IMG/VR virus record: IMGVR_UViG_3300009488_000030
Coordinates: 1 to 43,723 of that record
Length of the DNA: 43,723 nt
Strand: one strand, 5' to 3'
Source: a virus
How positions within the stretch are numbered: position 1 is the stretch's first letter; every line of letters begins with the position of its first letter. A program made the translations under genes and the position numbers. A model generated the notes under the pieces. It was given only the letters and a program-made list of their open reading frames with translations, did no database searches and was not told where the DNA came from. Shown here one piece after another: positions 1-8,820 of this stretch.

Positions 1-221
1 GTATCACCAACTACAACAGTATCTCCAGTTTCGCCAGTCCCAATAGCTATAGAGTTAAATCCTGTTAATCCAGTTCCTATACCTTCACCAATTAAATCTC
101 TGACTCTACTTTTACCAGCAGTAACTATCAAGTTCTTTAACTCTTCATGCTCGATAACTGTTCCATTTTTCTTTCTAAGCTCAATAACAACGTCTCCTCT
201 CAATTTCAATCCGTCTTTCAT
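1..221 (-). CDS. Virion-associated protein, N-terminal part (cut by window edge)
   Basis: This is the first 73 codons of a gene that runs off the left edge. The protein starts MKDGLKLRGDVVIELRKKNG and continues into a KNLIVTAGK...FNSIAIGTG segment. That pattern (a short beta-rich start, then 'N-L-V-x-x-A-G' and 'I-A-x-G-T-G') recurs in phage tail or baseplate-associated structural proteins, so a virion role is inferred from motif and position. An AGGAGG box lies 9 nt before the chosen ATG. A second in-frame ATG at 284 with GAGAGG in front would add 21 basic residues and is a real alternative. It is the most downstream gene of the leftward late transcript in this window. Confidence 0.6.
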   Translation of the reverse strand, partial: MKDGLKLRGDVVIELRKKNGTVIEHEELKNLIVTAGKSRVRDLIGEGIGTGLTGFNSIAIGTGETGDTVVVGD

Positions 222-296
222 CTTATTTTTCCTCCTTGTTTCTATTTTTATTTCATCTTTTATTCTCATATTGTCTTTTCCCATATTATCCTCTCT

Positions 297-467
297 TTAT
301 TTACTTCTTTTGTTATATCTTTTACTTTCTTTAAGAAAATATTGTTGTAGCTCTTTTTTTGTGATTATTTTTTTATCAACTAATAATCTATTTAATGCAG
401 AACTACATATTTTTAGAAAAGCAATAGAACCATAAATTGTCTCAATTTTTTTACTTTTTCTTTTCAT
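297..467 (-). CDS. Small basic protein, 56 aa, unknown
   Basis: The ORF is read from ATG at 467, which overlaps the TAA of the upstream 133-aa gene (TAATG), an arrangement typical of translational coupling. The product is lysine-rich (MKRKSKKIETIYGS...) with a predicted helical middle and a basic tail ending KRYNKRSK. I see no conserved motif. Its position between a tail-module ORF and the edge gene suggests a minor virion or assembly factor, but that is only context. Confidence 0.55.
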   Translation of the reverse strand: MKRKSKKIETIYGSIAFLKICSSALNRLLVDKKIITKKELQQYFLKESKRYNKRSK

Positions 468-868
468 TATTTCCATCCTTTTTTATTCAATTTCTGAATT
501 TTTTCGTCATTAATATTAAATTCTCGAACAGTAATATCTCCTAATTTATGTTTGTCAAATGGTTTATTTATTAATGTAATCCGATAACTTCTTATTTTGT
601 CTTTTTTTTGTCCCATAAGATAAGCATATTCGACTTTTGTTTTTCCTCTTTCTTTTCCAGTTAAATCTTGAACAGCTTCTATCATATGAAAATATTTAGA
701 ATACCCTCCTAAACACAAAAAATCGCCATTAGGCAATTTATAAAAAATTCGTTTGATTTTTTTATTAGGAATTTCTAGCCATTTGGTATCAAAAATCGTT
801 CCACCATAATGTGTAGAATCATCATCAAAAACTATAGTATATAAGGCTTGACTTTTCTTGTCGCCCAT
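467..868 (-). CDS. Hypothetical protein, 133 aa, tail region
   Basis: A strong AGGAGG box sits just before ATG at 868. The product mixes beta-strand-like segments (ALYTIVFDDDSTHYGG, DFLCLGGYSKYFHMIE) with a charged C-terminus ending LNKKGWK. No catalytic motif is visible and I do not recognise the family. It is co-oriented with the tail genes, begins 13 nt after the 218-aa structural gene and overlaps the next small gene at its stop, so it is probably part of the same late operon. Confidence 0.65.
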   Translation of the reverse strand: MGDKKSQALYTIVFDDDSTHYGGTIFDTKWLEIPNKKIKRIFYKLPNGDFLCLGGYSKYFHMIEAVQDLTGKERGKTKVEYAYLMGQKKDKIRSYRITLINKPFDKHKLGDITVREFNINDEKIQKLNKKGWK

Positions 869-881
869 TATTTCCTCCTTT

Positions 882-1538
882 TTACATCCACGTAAATCTT
901 ACTGTGGTAACGAATAATTCTGCTCCAGGAGTTGCGTAACTTGCTGGAATTAATATTCCAATATTAGCATAACAATCATAAGTTTCACCAGTTGCAATCC
1001 CTGTCATAGTTATAGGGTCTCCGTCATTCAATCCCAGTGTAATATTACCTGCTATTTTAGTTCCGCTTCCAGCTCCAACCCAATCAGTCCCAGGACTAAG
1101 TGAAGTCGTGCAAATTGCATTAACAAAAGAATCATAACCTGTTTCTCCACCTAATACATGTTTATCGGCGGTAGTATGATTTGAATCATCCCAAGCTTCT
1201 AATGTTGGTTCTGTAGCCGTTTCACCGTCAAAACTAAAACAAAATACGTGTCGTTCATTATCACCCATACCTTCGACTTCTTTTAACAAACCAGCACTAT
1301 AATCATATAACAAACAATGTGGAACTTGAACTGCTGTAGCTTGAATAATAGTAGAAGCGATATTAAGTTCTGTTTCTGTAGGTTCGTTTTCTCCATCTTT
1401 AACATCATCACTTCCACCAGTCCAAATCAAATAATCTCTATTTAGACTTAAATCTAAATCTACATAATCCGCCCCAGTTTCTCCGTATGCTATTGAAGGG
1501 TCGTCTATGTTTACTCTTACAATTAAATTGACAGCCAT
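882..1538 (-). CDS. Putative virion structural protein, 218 aa
   Basis: The protein is acidic and rich in Gly, Thr and Asp, with short strands separated by turn-forming residues (GETGADYVDLDLSLN, TMTGIATGETYDCYANIG) and no basic or catalytic cluster, which is the look of a phage beta-sandwich virion component. AGGAGG precedes ATG at 1538. It lies between the Dit-like gene and a hypothetical gene downstream of the tape measure gene, where distal-tail and tip proteins are normally encoded. The exact role is unknown. Confidence 0.6.
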   Translation of the reverse strand: MAVNLIVRVNIDDPSIAYGETGADYVDLDLSLNRDYLIWTGGSDDVKDGENEPTETELNIASTIIQATAVQVPHCLLYDYSAGLLKEVEGMGDNERHVFCFSFDGETATEPTLEAWDDSNHTTADKHVLGGETGYDSFVNAICTTSLSPGTDWVGAGSGTKIAGNITLGLNDGDPITMTGIATGETYDCYANIGILIPASYATPGAELFVTTVRFTWM

Positions 1539-1572
1539 TTTATTTCCTCCTAATTTATTTTAAATTTATATC

Positions 1573-1995
1573 TTAATAAGCTACTACAAGGAATCTTGCA
1601 GAATAAGGCTGTGTTCCTATTCTCATAGATTCATCGAATTCTATTTCGTTTATTCTTCTTATTGTATAAGACCAATCTGTTACCCATCCACCATCATAAT
1701 GTTTCATAGTCAAAGTAGCTAACTCAGTAGTAATCTTATCTCTCATATCGGTCATAAGTGCAGTTAAATCTTTATAACCATCAGCATCAAATAATTTTCC
1801 TCTTATAACTATTTCTTGACTTTTTTTTCCTCCAGGTATTACTATACTTCCATCTCCCCGATTACCTTCTATCACTGTTGCTTTCATTCCTTCTTTTGGG
1901 TCAGAAATACTAAATACATTAGGAAAAGTATATTCTACACTTCCAGTTTCACTACTTAAAAAAGTTAATCTTACTGTATAATTTTGGTATCCCAT
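1573..1995 (-). CDS. Putative distal tail (Dit-like) N-terminal-type protein, 140 aa
   Basis: It is encoded immediately after the tape measure gene, the usual place for distal tail proteins. The sequence has the sequence logic of small Dit/tail proteins: a beta strand pair, then 'GDGSIVIPGGKKSQEIVIRG', a helix 'LTALMTDMRDKITTEL' and a closing strand pair with IRRINEIEFDE. At 140 residues it is shorter than classical Dit proteins, so it may be only the ring-forming domain. Assignment rests on position and motif pattern, with no hallmark residue. Confidence 0.5.
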   Translation of the reverse strand: MGYQNYTVRLTFLSSETGSVEYTFPNVFSISDPKEGMKATVIEGNRGDGSIVIPGGKKSQEIVIRGKLFDADGYKDLTALMTDMRDKITTELATLTMKHYDGGWVTDWSYTIRRINEIEFDESMRIGTQPYSARFLVVAY

Positions 1996-2006
1996 ATTTT
2001 ACTCCT

Positions 2007-4355
2007 TTATAATTTAGGACGTATTTTTCTTATAGTTTCGTCGCTTTCTAATCTTTCTTTAACTTTCTCTTTTATAGCATCAGCTAATTCTTCTGGAGTT
2101 ATACCTTCAGCAGTTACTTCTATTCTTTCAATGTTAATTTCAGGTTTTATCCAAGTTTCTTTACCTGCTATTCCTTTAGGAAGATGTCCCTCTCTCACTA
2201 ATTGTTCATATTCTGCTACCTGTTTATTAACTTCCGCAATCAGTCTTTCTGATTCTTTTCTTTGTTGTTCAGCAGATAATGGTTGACCAGCTCCTGCACT
2301 TACTGTAACTCCTTCCATTGCTCCTAAAAATCTTTCTCTAAATTTATCAGTAGCTGTAGTCATTTTTTCTAACCAATTTTCAGAAAAGGTAGTAGGAATA
2401 TCTTCTGCGAATTTTTCAGACAATATTGAAACAGGAGATATATCTATATATGGAACTTGACCAGTAGCTTTCCAATATTCACGAAGAGCTTCCTGTTGTG
2501 CTTCAGTTAATAAAGCCCAATTTTCTAAAATCATTTCTCTCCATTCATCAGTAGCTGTTCTCCACCAAATTTCCATCGTTTTTGGTTCAAATGTTAAAGC
2601 TTCCATCAAGTTACGAGTTCTTTCTTGAGATTCTTTATCTTGAACTTGTCCAGCTTTTAAATATTCGATATATAAATTTTGCATAACTTTTCTAACTTCT
2701 TCTTTTCTTTTTACTTCTTCTTGAATTAAAGCATTTAATCTTATTTGTCGTTGAACTCTATACTCTGCATCTGTCATAAAAGCTCGTTCCATCTCTAAAG
2801 ATTCTAATCTAAATCTGGCTATTTCTGTTGCTGTAGCTCCTAAAATTTTCATTAGAGTTATTTCGTTTTTTAATTCTTCTAGTCGAAGTTTATCTCCAGC
2901 TAACAAATCATCTTGTCTTTCTTGTTCGTCTTGTTGCAATCCTCTTCTTTCTATTTGTTGTTTCTTTCTAAGTTCTCTTAATTTTTCTTCTGCTTTCATT
3001 AAATCATCCATATAATGTCCTGGAGTTTTAAAACTTAATCCAGTTTTTTCCCAATCTTTTCTTGCTGTTTCCATCCAAACACCCAATACACCTAATTGGT
3101 ATCCCATATAACCAAGTATATCTCCAATGCCTGTTGCAACTGGTCTTATAGCTTCTAATGTATCTGCTAATTGTTTCAAAGCGTCAGCATAATCTCCAGT
3201 TCCTTGAGTAGCTGTAATAAAATCCTCTGCTAATATTTTCATAATATTAGACATTCTTTCCATTTGACCTCTAACAGTATCCATTTTAAGTTCGGCGATT
3301 CTTTTAGTAAATCCTTCTATTTCTTTATTTGCTTTTTCAATATCTTCTCTTAACCCTTCAAATGATTCTAAAATTAATCGAGGAGCAACAGCACCTCTTG
3401 TAGCAAAAATTTGTTGTAATGCTTGTGATTGTTCAAAAGTTAGTTTTCCTTGAATTTTCATTACAGCATTAATTTCTTCCATTGTATCTAAGAAATTAAT
3501 AGGTTTATCAGCATCAAACGTAATACCAAATGTAGATGCTAATTTATCTGCATTTTTGCTTATTTGTAATATTGTTCTACCTGTTAATCGTCCAGTTCTT
3601 CCTGCTCTTAACATACGAGTATTTAAAAAACCGATTATAGTAACCAAATCTGTAAAACTATCAGATAATCCTGAAATGTATGGAGCTAATTTAGTATAAC
3701 CTTGCACTAATTCGTCCATCTGAACATCTTGTGTTGCATATGTAAAAGTTAAAACATCGGTTATTCTTTGGAATTTTTCTGATGCAGATGCTCCTTCTAA
3801 TATATATTTACCCATAGTATTATAAACACCAGCAACTGCTCTTGCCATTTCTTTTCCTTTAATTCCTGTTCCTGTCATAGCATCTACAGTATGTTCAAAT
3901 GCAGACATAGCTTCGGCAGTGTTTAAACTTGAGGTTCTTAAAAAGTAAAAAGTCTCTGCTAATTCTTTTAATGGAATTCTTGTTGTAACTGCCACATCTT
4001 TAATTAAAATTTTAATTCTAGCCATATCAGAAGCTATTTGTTGAGTAGTTCCATGAACTACTGTTTGAATTCTGGCTAATGCGTCATCTAAATCCAAATA
4101 TCCTTTCACCATATCGCCAATTGTTCTAAGAACAGCCATAAAAGCTCCACGCAATAATAACCATATAGGAATAACCATTAAGGCTCTTTTAGCTAAACCT
4201 CCCATCATTTGACCATAAGTTTGAGTAGCTTTCGATGCTTTCTGAGTTGTTTTAGTAACTTTGCCTTGAGTTCGTTCTATATTTTTCATTCCTTGCACGA
4301 CCATTTTATCGCCTTTTATTGTCGCAAGGAAACTAATAATATATTGTTTATCCAT
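2007..4355 (-). CDS. Tail tape measure protein, 782 aa
   Basis: This is the longest helical gene in the tail module. The N-terminus carries coiled helices followed by a hydrophobic stretch (MVIPIWLLLRGAFMAVL, about residues 55-75). A TP901-type tape-measure core follows, seen in segments such as IPLKELAETFYFLRTSSLNT and VAGVYNTMGKYILEG. Residues about 430-560 are a charged coiled coil. Such proteins set siphovirus tail length and help DNA entry. A 782-residue protein would suit a medium-long tail. It sits between chaperone-like genes and distal tail genes, as expected. Confidence 0.9.
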   Translation of the reverse strand: MDKQYIISFLATIKGDKMVVQGMKNIERTQGKVTKTTQKASKATQTYGQMMGGLAKRALMVIPIWLLLRGAFMAVLRTIGDMVKGYLDLDDALARIQTVVHGTTQQIASDMARIKILIKDVAVTTRIPLKELAETFYFLRTSSLNTAEAMSAFEHTVDAMTGTGIKGKEMARAVAGVYNTMGKYILEGASASEKFQRITDVLTFTYATQDVQMDELVQGYTKLAPYISGLSDSFTDLVTIIGFLNTRMLRAGRTGRLTGRTILQISKNADKLASTFGITFDADKPINFLDTMEEINAVMKIQGKLTFEQSQALQQIFATRGAVAPRLILESFEGLREDIEKANKEIEGFTKRIAELKMDTVRGQMERMSNIMKILAEDFITATQGTGDYADALKQLADTLEAIRPVATGIGDILGYMGYQLGVLGVWMETARKDWEKTGLSFKTPGHYMDDLMKAEEKLRELRKKQQIERRGLQQDEQERQDDLLAGDKLRLEELKNEITLMKILGATATEIARFRLESLEMERAFMTDAEYRVQRQIRLNALIQEEVKRKEEVRKVMQNLYIEYLKAGQVQDKESQERTRNLMEALTFEPKTMEIWWRTATDEWREMILENWALLTEAQQEALREYWKATGQVPYIDISPVSILSEKFAEDIPTTFSENWLEKMTTATDKFRERFLGAMEGVTVSAGAGQPLSAEQQRKESERLIAEVNKQVAEYEQLVREGHLPKGIAGKETWIKPEINIERIEVTAEGITPEELADAIKEKVKERLESDETIRKIRPKL

Positions 4356-4357
4356 TA

Positions 4358-4702
4358 TTACTTTCCGTCCTTGAAGATTACACTAGGAATACCATGAGTA
4401 TTATCTATTCTTCTGTTAGATTTTTTTTCGTTCTTTTTTATACCTTTCTTTTTAGATTTATATAGTAAATATGCTTCACATCTAATATCATCTTCTATAA
4501 CAGCATCAGAAATAAAGTCTTCTTCCATACGTAAATCCATATATAAAGAACTATAAATCTCTAACCACATAAGAAAATGTCTCTGAATCTCGCTTAAATC
4601 CGAATCATTATTAAAAAGTTTAAAACTTCCTATATCTTTACATCTCACATAAAGAGATTGCCATTGATGAGAACGTGCTATTTTTCTTAATAATTTGTTC
4701 AT
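4358..4702 (-). CDS. Hypothetical protein between chaperone and tape measure genes, 114 aa
   Basis: Starts at ATG 4702 after AGGAAC and ends 2 nt before the tape measure ATG. The product is helical with a basic C-terminal segment (YKSKKKGIKKNEKKSNRR). In siphoviruses the gene at this spot is commonly the second part of the tail assembly chaperone, made by a -1 frameshift from the gene before. Here the two frames do differ, but I could not find a convincing slippery heptamer near 4716, so an independent start is assumed. Confidence 0.55.
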   Translation of the reverse strand: MNKLLRKIARSHQWQSLYVRCKDIGSFKLFNNDSDLSEIQRHFLMWLEIYSSLYMDLRMEEDFISDAVIEDDIRCEAYLLYKSKKKGIKKNEKKSNRRIDNTHGIPSVIFKDGK

Positions 4703-4715
4703 TTTATAGTTCCTA

Positions 4716-5372
4716 TTAAATAGAAGTTGTATATATTAAATCGCTAACATAACGATATGTCTTATTTATTAACTCGGTATCTTGTGAAGTAGTAAATTCT
4801 TCATATTTATTAAATACTCTTATCCATTTTTCAAATTTATCTCCTTCAACTTCTTCAGGTTTTTCTAACAATAAATAAGCGTAATAAGAATTTACTGCTA
4901 TCATTAATTGGTCTTCAATAGAATAGCTTAATAAATCTGTTTTTTCTACACTAATTATCGCTTGTTCAGTTCTTAAATCAACTATCTCATCTCTTAATTT
5001 TTTAACATCTTTTTCGTTCTGAGTTTTAGCTAATCTTAGCATTATAGATTCTATCTTATTTTGAAGAGTAGCAACGTCAACATCCATTTTATCAAGGTCT
5101 ATTCCTTTTTCTTTATACTTCTTCGTCCATTGTTTTCTAAATAACATACTTTCATCATTAACTAGTTCAACATATTTAGTCCTTCTAAACTTTTCAGATT
5201 TCATCTGTTCTTCATATGTTGGTCTTCTTACTCGGTATATCTTACCAGCGACTTTGAAAACTATTTTATTATCTTTAATTTTTCTTTCAACTTCGCTTCC
5301 TAAATCTAATTCGTTTATAGTTTTCAGAAGCTTTTCAGCTATCTCTCTTTTATTCAATTCTTTCTTTTCCAT
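4716..5372 (-). CDS. Putative tail assembly chaperone-like protein, 218 aa
   Basis: AAGGAGG precedes ATG 5372. The protein begins with a helical charged segment, has a short beta hairpin KVAGKIYRVRRPTYEEQ, a long coiled coil (about residues 95-145) and a helical C-terminus. Its position two genes before the tape measure and after the tail tube matches the chaperone slot of siphoviruses, and the 'x-Y-R-V-R-R-P-T-Y-E-E' strand-helix resembles phage chaperone starts. The function is inferred mainly from synteny. Confidence 0.45.
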   Translation of the reverse strand: MEKKELNKREIAEKLLKTINELDLGSEVERKIKDNKIVFKVAGKIYRVRRPTYEEQMKSEKFRRTKYVELVNDESMLFRKQWTKKYKEKGIDLDKMDVDVATLQNKIESIMLRLAKTQNEKDVKKLRDEIVDLRTEQAIISVEKTDLLSYSIEDQLMIAVNSYYAYLLLEKPEEVEGDKFEKWIRVFNKYEEFTTSQDTELINKTYRYVSDLIYTTSI

Positions 5373-5382
5373 ACTTTCCTCC

Positions 5383-5691
5383 TTACTTTTTTCTTATATT
5401 TCTTTCCATTTTAATTACTTGTTTAATAGCTTCTAAATAATATATCAATAAACCTTTCATAATTGTAAAATATGAAGCATTTCTAACAAACATTATAGGT
5501 TCTTTCTTATATTCTCTTTCATATAATCCTAATTTTTCATTATAAATAATAATTCCATCTTTATCTAATTTGAATCTTTCATAATAATTATTTCTATCAT
5601 CAGCTACTTGAATCATATTTATTCTTTTATTATCTTTTTTACTTCTTATTTCATAATACCCTGCTACAAAATCTCCTACATTTACTAACAT
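5383..5691 (-). CDS. Hypothetical protein, 102 aa, tail module
   Basis: Starts MLVNVGDFVAGYYEIRSKK after an AAGGAGG box. The sequence suggests a small beta domain, then a hydrophobic helix (TIMKGLLIYYLEAIKQVIK) near residues 78-96 and a basic end. I recognise no family. It lies between the tail-tube gene and the chaperone-like gene and is likely co-transcribed with both. Confidence 0.55.
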   Translation of the reverse strand: MLVNVGDFVAGYYEIRSKKDNKRINMIQVADDRNNYYERFKLDKDGIIIYNEKLGLYEREYKKEPIMFVRNASYFTIMKGLLIYYLEAIKQVIKMERNIRKK

Positions 5692-5722
5692 ATTTGCCTC
5701 CTTACTTGGTTATAAAAAAATC

Positions 5723-5953
5723 CTAAGAATTCTCTTCATTCTTAGGTGATATAAATTTTACTCCAGTAGAAAATGACTTTATAAGTCCTCTCAAATTTCT
5801 ATAATTTTCGTATATTAATTCCTTAATAGCAGATTTGACATCTTCTGGATTTTTAAAGATTTCAAATCTTTTCATTACCATACCTACAAGAGCTCTGGAA
5901 CTTTTGTCTATTATTTCGTCCAAATATTTTTCGCCTACTATATATTCTTCCAT
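5723..5953 (-). CDS. Small acidic helical protein, 76 aa, tail module
   Basis: GAGAGGT lies 6 nt before ATG 5953. The product is predicted to be almost entirely helical (MEEYIVGEKYLDEIIDKSSR) without motif. It is the first gene after the tail-tube gene and a hairpin, so it could be translated at a level different from the abundant tube protein. Unknown function. Confidence 0.55.
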   Translation of the reverse strand: MEEYIVGEKYLDEIIDKSSRALVGMVMKRFEIFKNPEDVKSAIKELIYENYRNLRGLIKSFSTGVKFISPKNEENS

Positions 5954-5976
5954 TTCTTACCTCTCTTACTTTGATT

Positions 5977-6020
5977 AGAGAGAGGAAGCTATCAAAGAGA
6001 CTTTAACGCCTCCTCTCTCT
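5977..6020 (-). terminator. Long hairpin after the major tail protein gene
   Basis: A 13-bp inverted repeat with one mismatch (5977-5989 with 6008-6020, arms around AGAGAGAGGA and TCCTCTCTCT) with an 18-nt loop begins 8 nt past the tail-tube stop. There is no U-run after the stem, so it is more likely an mRNA-stabilising 3' hairpin or a partial terminator than a strong intrinsic terminator. Confidence 0.5.
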
Positions 6021-6028
6021 GAAATCTA

Positions 6029-7282
6029 TTAGTCAGAAACTAACTTCGTTTCGTCTGCGGAAATCTTTAAAATCTCTCCTTCGAGAGTATTATCTCTTGT
6101 AACGTGAGCATTAGTCCCTATTCCATCTCTGATTTCTGTAGCTGTTAATCCAGAAGCATAGAAGCCATACTTAAAAGTAGTCTTCGTATTGTCTTCATAG
6201 ATTTTCACTAATAAAGCTATTGAATCAGAAAGCTTTGAGAAATCAATTATACCATGAGACGAACTTTGTCCGCTTAAAACTTCTTCAACGGTTAGTTCTT
6301 CAAGAATTCTTCCTAAAGTAACTGTTACTGTCTTATCTCTAACACCACGTTGAACAACTTCGCTATTACCAATTTCCCTTAAATCTTCTCTATCAAACGA
6401 TACATCTAAAGTTATAGATTGTAACCTATAGACATAATCACTTGAACCTGCCTGTTCAGCAGATGCTGGGACATAAAGATAAATCTCAGCAGAATCCGCT
6501 ATAATACCAGCAGGGTCGGAATCATTAAGAGCAAAGATAGTAGCAGGAACTGTTGCTGAAGTGTAGAAAATCTTATAAACATCGCCTACTTGAGCATCGG
6601 TGATTGTAAGCGTTGTAGAACTTGCTACATAACTATACTCACTTGCAGTAAGTTCAACAGAAGAACCGCTTCTAACTCTAATTATTCTCTGCATATATTT
6701 ATCAGCAGTATTAGGGTCTTCAGCAGGGGCTCTGGTGCTTAAATCTACATCATAATCATCAGCAGTTGATAATTCGCCAGTAGCAACTGTTTTCTTAACA
6801 TATATCCAATATTTATTATCTCCTCTTAACTGTTTAGCCGTTTCACCGACAAACTCGAAACTTCTCTCTATAATAGCTTGAGGGTCTCCTATTGTTATCG
6901 AGAATCCAGCCGTTCTGAGAGAAGGATATAACATTGTGCCTACGAAAGTGTCATCATTATCTGTCAAGAAAGCACAAATATCGAAATAAGCTGTTTTGAA
7001 GTCATTGAGGTCGATTGCGTCTTCCCCAGTGTCTCCTTTACTTTCATCATTAATTAACTTCTGCCAAAATTCAATATTTCCATATTCATACTGAGTAAGT
7101 CTGTATCCAGTAGTAGGTGATTTTGCCAGATAACCAACAATTCCATCTCTACCAATTTCTTCAACTTTCTCTCTATTGAGAGCAATAGTTGGGTCAATTG
7201 CTTGTGCTCGGTCGATTTCAGCATCATCGTCTATTCCAGTTATCGGGAATACTCTTGGTTGATATTTGCTTGAATGAATCAA
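6029..7282 (-). CDS. Major tail (tube) protein, 417 aa, TTG start
   Basis: The order of genes (neck genes upstream, chaperone and tape measure downstream) and the sequence, with segments KVEEIGRDGIVGYLAKSP and QYEYGNIEFWQKLIN in the N-terminal 85 residues, fit a siphovirus major tail tube subunit. A middle insert (about residues 165-290, TADDYDVDLSTRAP...) looks like an added Ig-like or decoration domain. The best start is TTG at 7282 with a perfect AAGGAGG box 8 nt upstream; no ATG occurs in the first 100 codons. A 13-bp hairpin follows the stop codon. Confidence 0.75.
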   Translation of the reverse strand: MIHSSKYQPRVFPITGIDDDAEIDRAQAIDPTIALNREKVEEIGRDGIVGYLAKSPTTGYRLTQYEYGNIEFWQKLINDESKGDTGEDAIDLNDFKTAYFDICAFLTDNDDTFVGTMLYPSLRTAGFSITIGDPQAIIERSFEFVGETAKQLRGDNKYWIYVKKTVATGELSTADDYDVDLSTRAPAEDPNTADKYMQRIIRVRSGSSVELTASEYSYVASSTTLTITDAQVGDVYKIFYTSATVPATIFALNDSDPAGIIADSAEIYLYVPASAEQAGSSDYVYRLQSITLDVSFDREDLREIGNSEVVQRGVRDKTVTVTLGRILEELTVEEVLSGQSSSHGIIDFSKLSDSIALLVKIYEDNTKTTFKYGFYASGLTATEIRDGIGTNAHVTRDNTLEGEILKISADETKLVSD

Positions 7283-7362
7283 TTTATTTTCCTCCTTAGA
7301 AAATAATTTAGATTTTTCTCTCTCCTTAGAAAAAAATCATCTTACATATTGATAAATCATAC

Positions 7363-8058
7363 CTATCTTTTAAGTTTATGACAATTTTTACATAAAGTTT
7401 TGCCATTATTTATATTCCAAAACGGTTTCCATTTAATTGCTAATCTTACTAAAGTTTCTTTATCTTCTATTGGGCTAAATTGGTCGTATTCTTTTAGAAA
7501 TTCTTGTAAAAGTTTAGCAAATGAGTTCTTATGATGGGCTTCTAATTGTCCTCCAACTTGTTCACAATCTTGGCATGTATAATTATCTCTTTTAAAAACT
7601 TTATTTCTCCAATTTTTGTATTCTTGTAAACTTCTAATCATAACTGTTAAAGGAGTGCGTCCATCTATATATGCTGGATTTCCTTCTTTTTTAAATTTCA
7701 TCTGTAAATCTTTTCTTAGCTTACCAAACATTGCGTTATTTGAGCCTTCTGCATTTCTAATCTTAATATTATATTTCTTCAAATATAACCTAACAGTTTC
7801 TCCTGTGCACTTTAGTTTTTTCGCTATTGATATAGTCGATTTTCTATTTTTAATATATTCTCTTATTAAAAAATCTTTTGTTAATATTAATTCATACTGT
7901 TTTTTATTATGGTTTGCTTGTGATATATTTCTTCTTTTTATTTTATATTTAATTAAATATCTATGAACGGTGCTATGATTCAAACTAACTTCGTTTGCAA
8001 TTATTGGTATAGATTTTTTTTCTAATATATATTTTTTAAATAATATGGTTTTAGTCAT
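7363..8058 (-). CDS. Free-standing HNH homing endonuclease with helix-turn-helix repeats, 231 aa
   Basis: The N-terminal half has two helix-turn-helix-like repeats (IPIIANEVSLNHSTVHRYL and STISIAKKLKCTGETVRLYL) for DNA binding. An YIDGR linker follows, then an HNH domain: WRNKVFKRDNYTCQDC, EAHHKNSF and the closing TLCKNCHKLK, with two CxxC pairs. I chose ATG at 8058, which overlaps the stop of the membrane-protein gene; a GTG at 8076 would add six residues. It separates the tail-tube gene from the tail-terminator genes, so it is a mobile insertion and not a virion gene. Confidence 0.88.
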   Translation of the reverse strand: MTKTILFKKYILEKKSIPIIANEVSLNHSTVHRYLIKYKIKRRNISQANHNKKQYELILTKDFLIREYIKNRKSTISIAKKLKCTGETVRLYLKKYNIKIRNAEGSNNAMFGKLRKDLQMKFKKEGNPAYIDGRTPLTVMIRSLQEYKNWRNKVFKRDNYTCQDCEQVGGQLEAHHKNSFAKLLQEFLKEYDQFSPIEDKETLVRLAIKWKPFWNINNGKTLCKNCHKLKR

Positions 8059-8338
8059 TTTTATGTCTGGTCTCACAGATTGCCTCTCTTTTTGTGATTG
8101 CTTTATCGATTTTACCTAATCGTCTAAAAATTCTACTTAATTCATTTTTCAAATCTATTTTGTATTCTTTACTATCTCGTTTTAATTCTATAATATCTTT
8201 AGTTAAGTGTTTAAGTTCGTTATTCACAATTTTGCTAGCAACTAATTTACCAACTATAAAATTAAAAGCACTAAACAAAAAAGATAATACTGCTATGGTA
8301 ACAGTCCAAAATCTCCAATTCATTAATAATTGTTTCAT
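8051..8338 (-). CDS. Small membrane protein with coiled coil, 95 aa
   Basis: One N-terminal membrane helix (WTVTIAVLSFLFSAFNFIVG, about residues 11-30) is followed by a charged helical domain (DIIELKRDSKEYKIDLKNEL) and a short tail with CETRH. One membrane helix plus a charged helix is the layout of BhlA/UviB-like holins and of inner-membrane spanins, but location among neck genes also allows a virion membrane role. ATG 8338 overlaps the stop of the gene before it (TAATG). Confidence 0.6.
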   Translation of the reverse strand: MKQLLMNWRFWTVTIAVLSFLFSAFNFIVGKLVASKIVNNELKHLTKDIIELKRDSKEYKIDLKNELSRIFRRLGKIDKAITKREAICETRHKND

Positions 8339-8820
8339 TATTCAATTCTCCCAAGAGATACCGAAAGTGTTATCAAATGTCGGTATCTATCTGCTACTTC
8401 TAAATCGTCTTTATCTATGTCAAAATCAATAGGGTCATCTGAAATATCAATAATGTTTATTCGACCATCAATTACTTTTGAATCTACTACACCGCTCACT
8501 ATTGTATAATTATAATAGTCAATACCTGCCTTTATATTAGCAACAAGCCAATCTTTTAAATCTAATCTGATTCCATCCGATGTGCCAAATATATCAAGTA
8601 AAATATTAACAGTGCGATAAGTAGAAGTTCCTCCAATCTCTGCTTTCGTATGTTCAGTTACTCCACATCTTACACAAATACAGGGCAAATCACCATCATA
8701 TACTTTAGCAAAAGATTTTTCTATACGGATTTCACTCCAACCAGAACCAGTTTCGTCTAGTTTTTCGTTGATGAAATCAATTATTGAAGCTTCTAAATTG
8801 CGTGAAGTGCGATATGACAT
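8338..8820 (-). CDS. Putative tail terminator/completion protein, 160 aa
   Basis: Size, position (directly after the HK97 gp10-like gene) and alternating strand-helix pattern fit tail terminator proteins, which cap the tail tube and join it to the head. Features include an N-terminal helix LEASIIDFINEKLDE, the beta strands FAKVYDGDLPCICVRCG and a C-terminal strand RYRHLITLSVSLGRIE. Its ATG overlaps the TAA of the upstream gene. Function is inferred from synteny and fold pattern. Confidence 0.55.
   Translation of the reverse strand: MSYRTSRNLEASIIDFINEKLDETGSGWSEIRIEKSFAKVYDGDLPCICVRCGVTEHTKAEIGGTSTYRTVNILLDIFGTSDGIRLDLKDWLVANIKAGIDYYNYTIVSGVVDSKVIDGRINIIDISDDPIDFDIDKDDLEVADRYRHLITLSVSLGRIE

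Noticed and set aside
147-350. Plus-strand frame rich in Phe and Ser
   Set aside because: Shadow of AT-rich minus-strand genes; no ribosome binding site.
4700-4730. Programmed -1 frameshift joining the two chaperone-slot genes
   Set aside because: No convincing slippery heptamer was found near the end of the first gene, though the frames would allow it.
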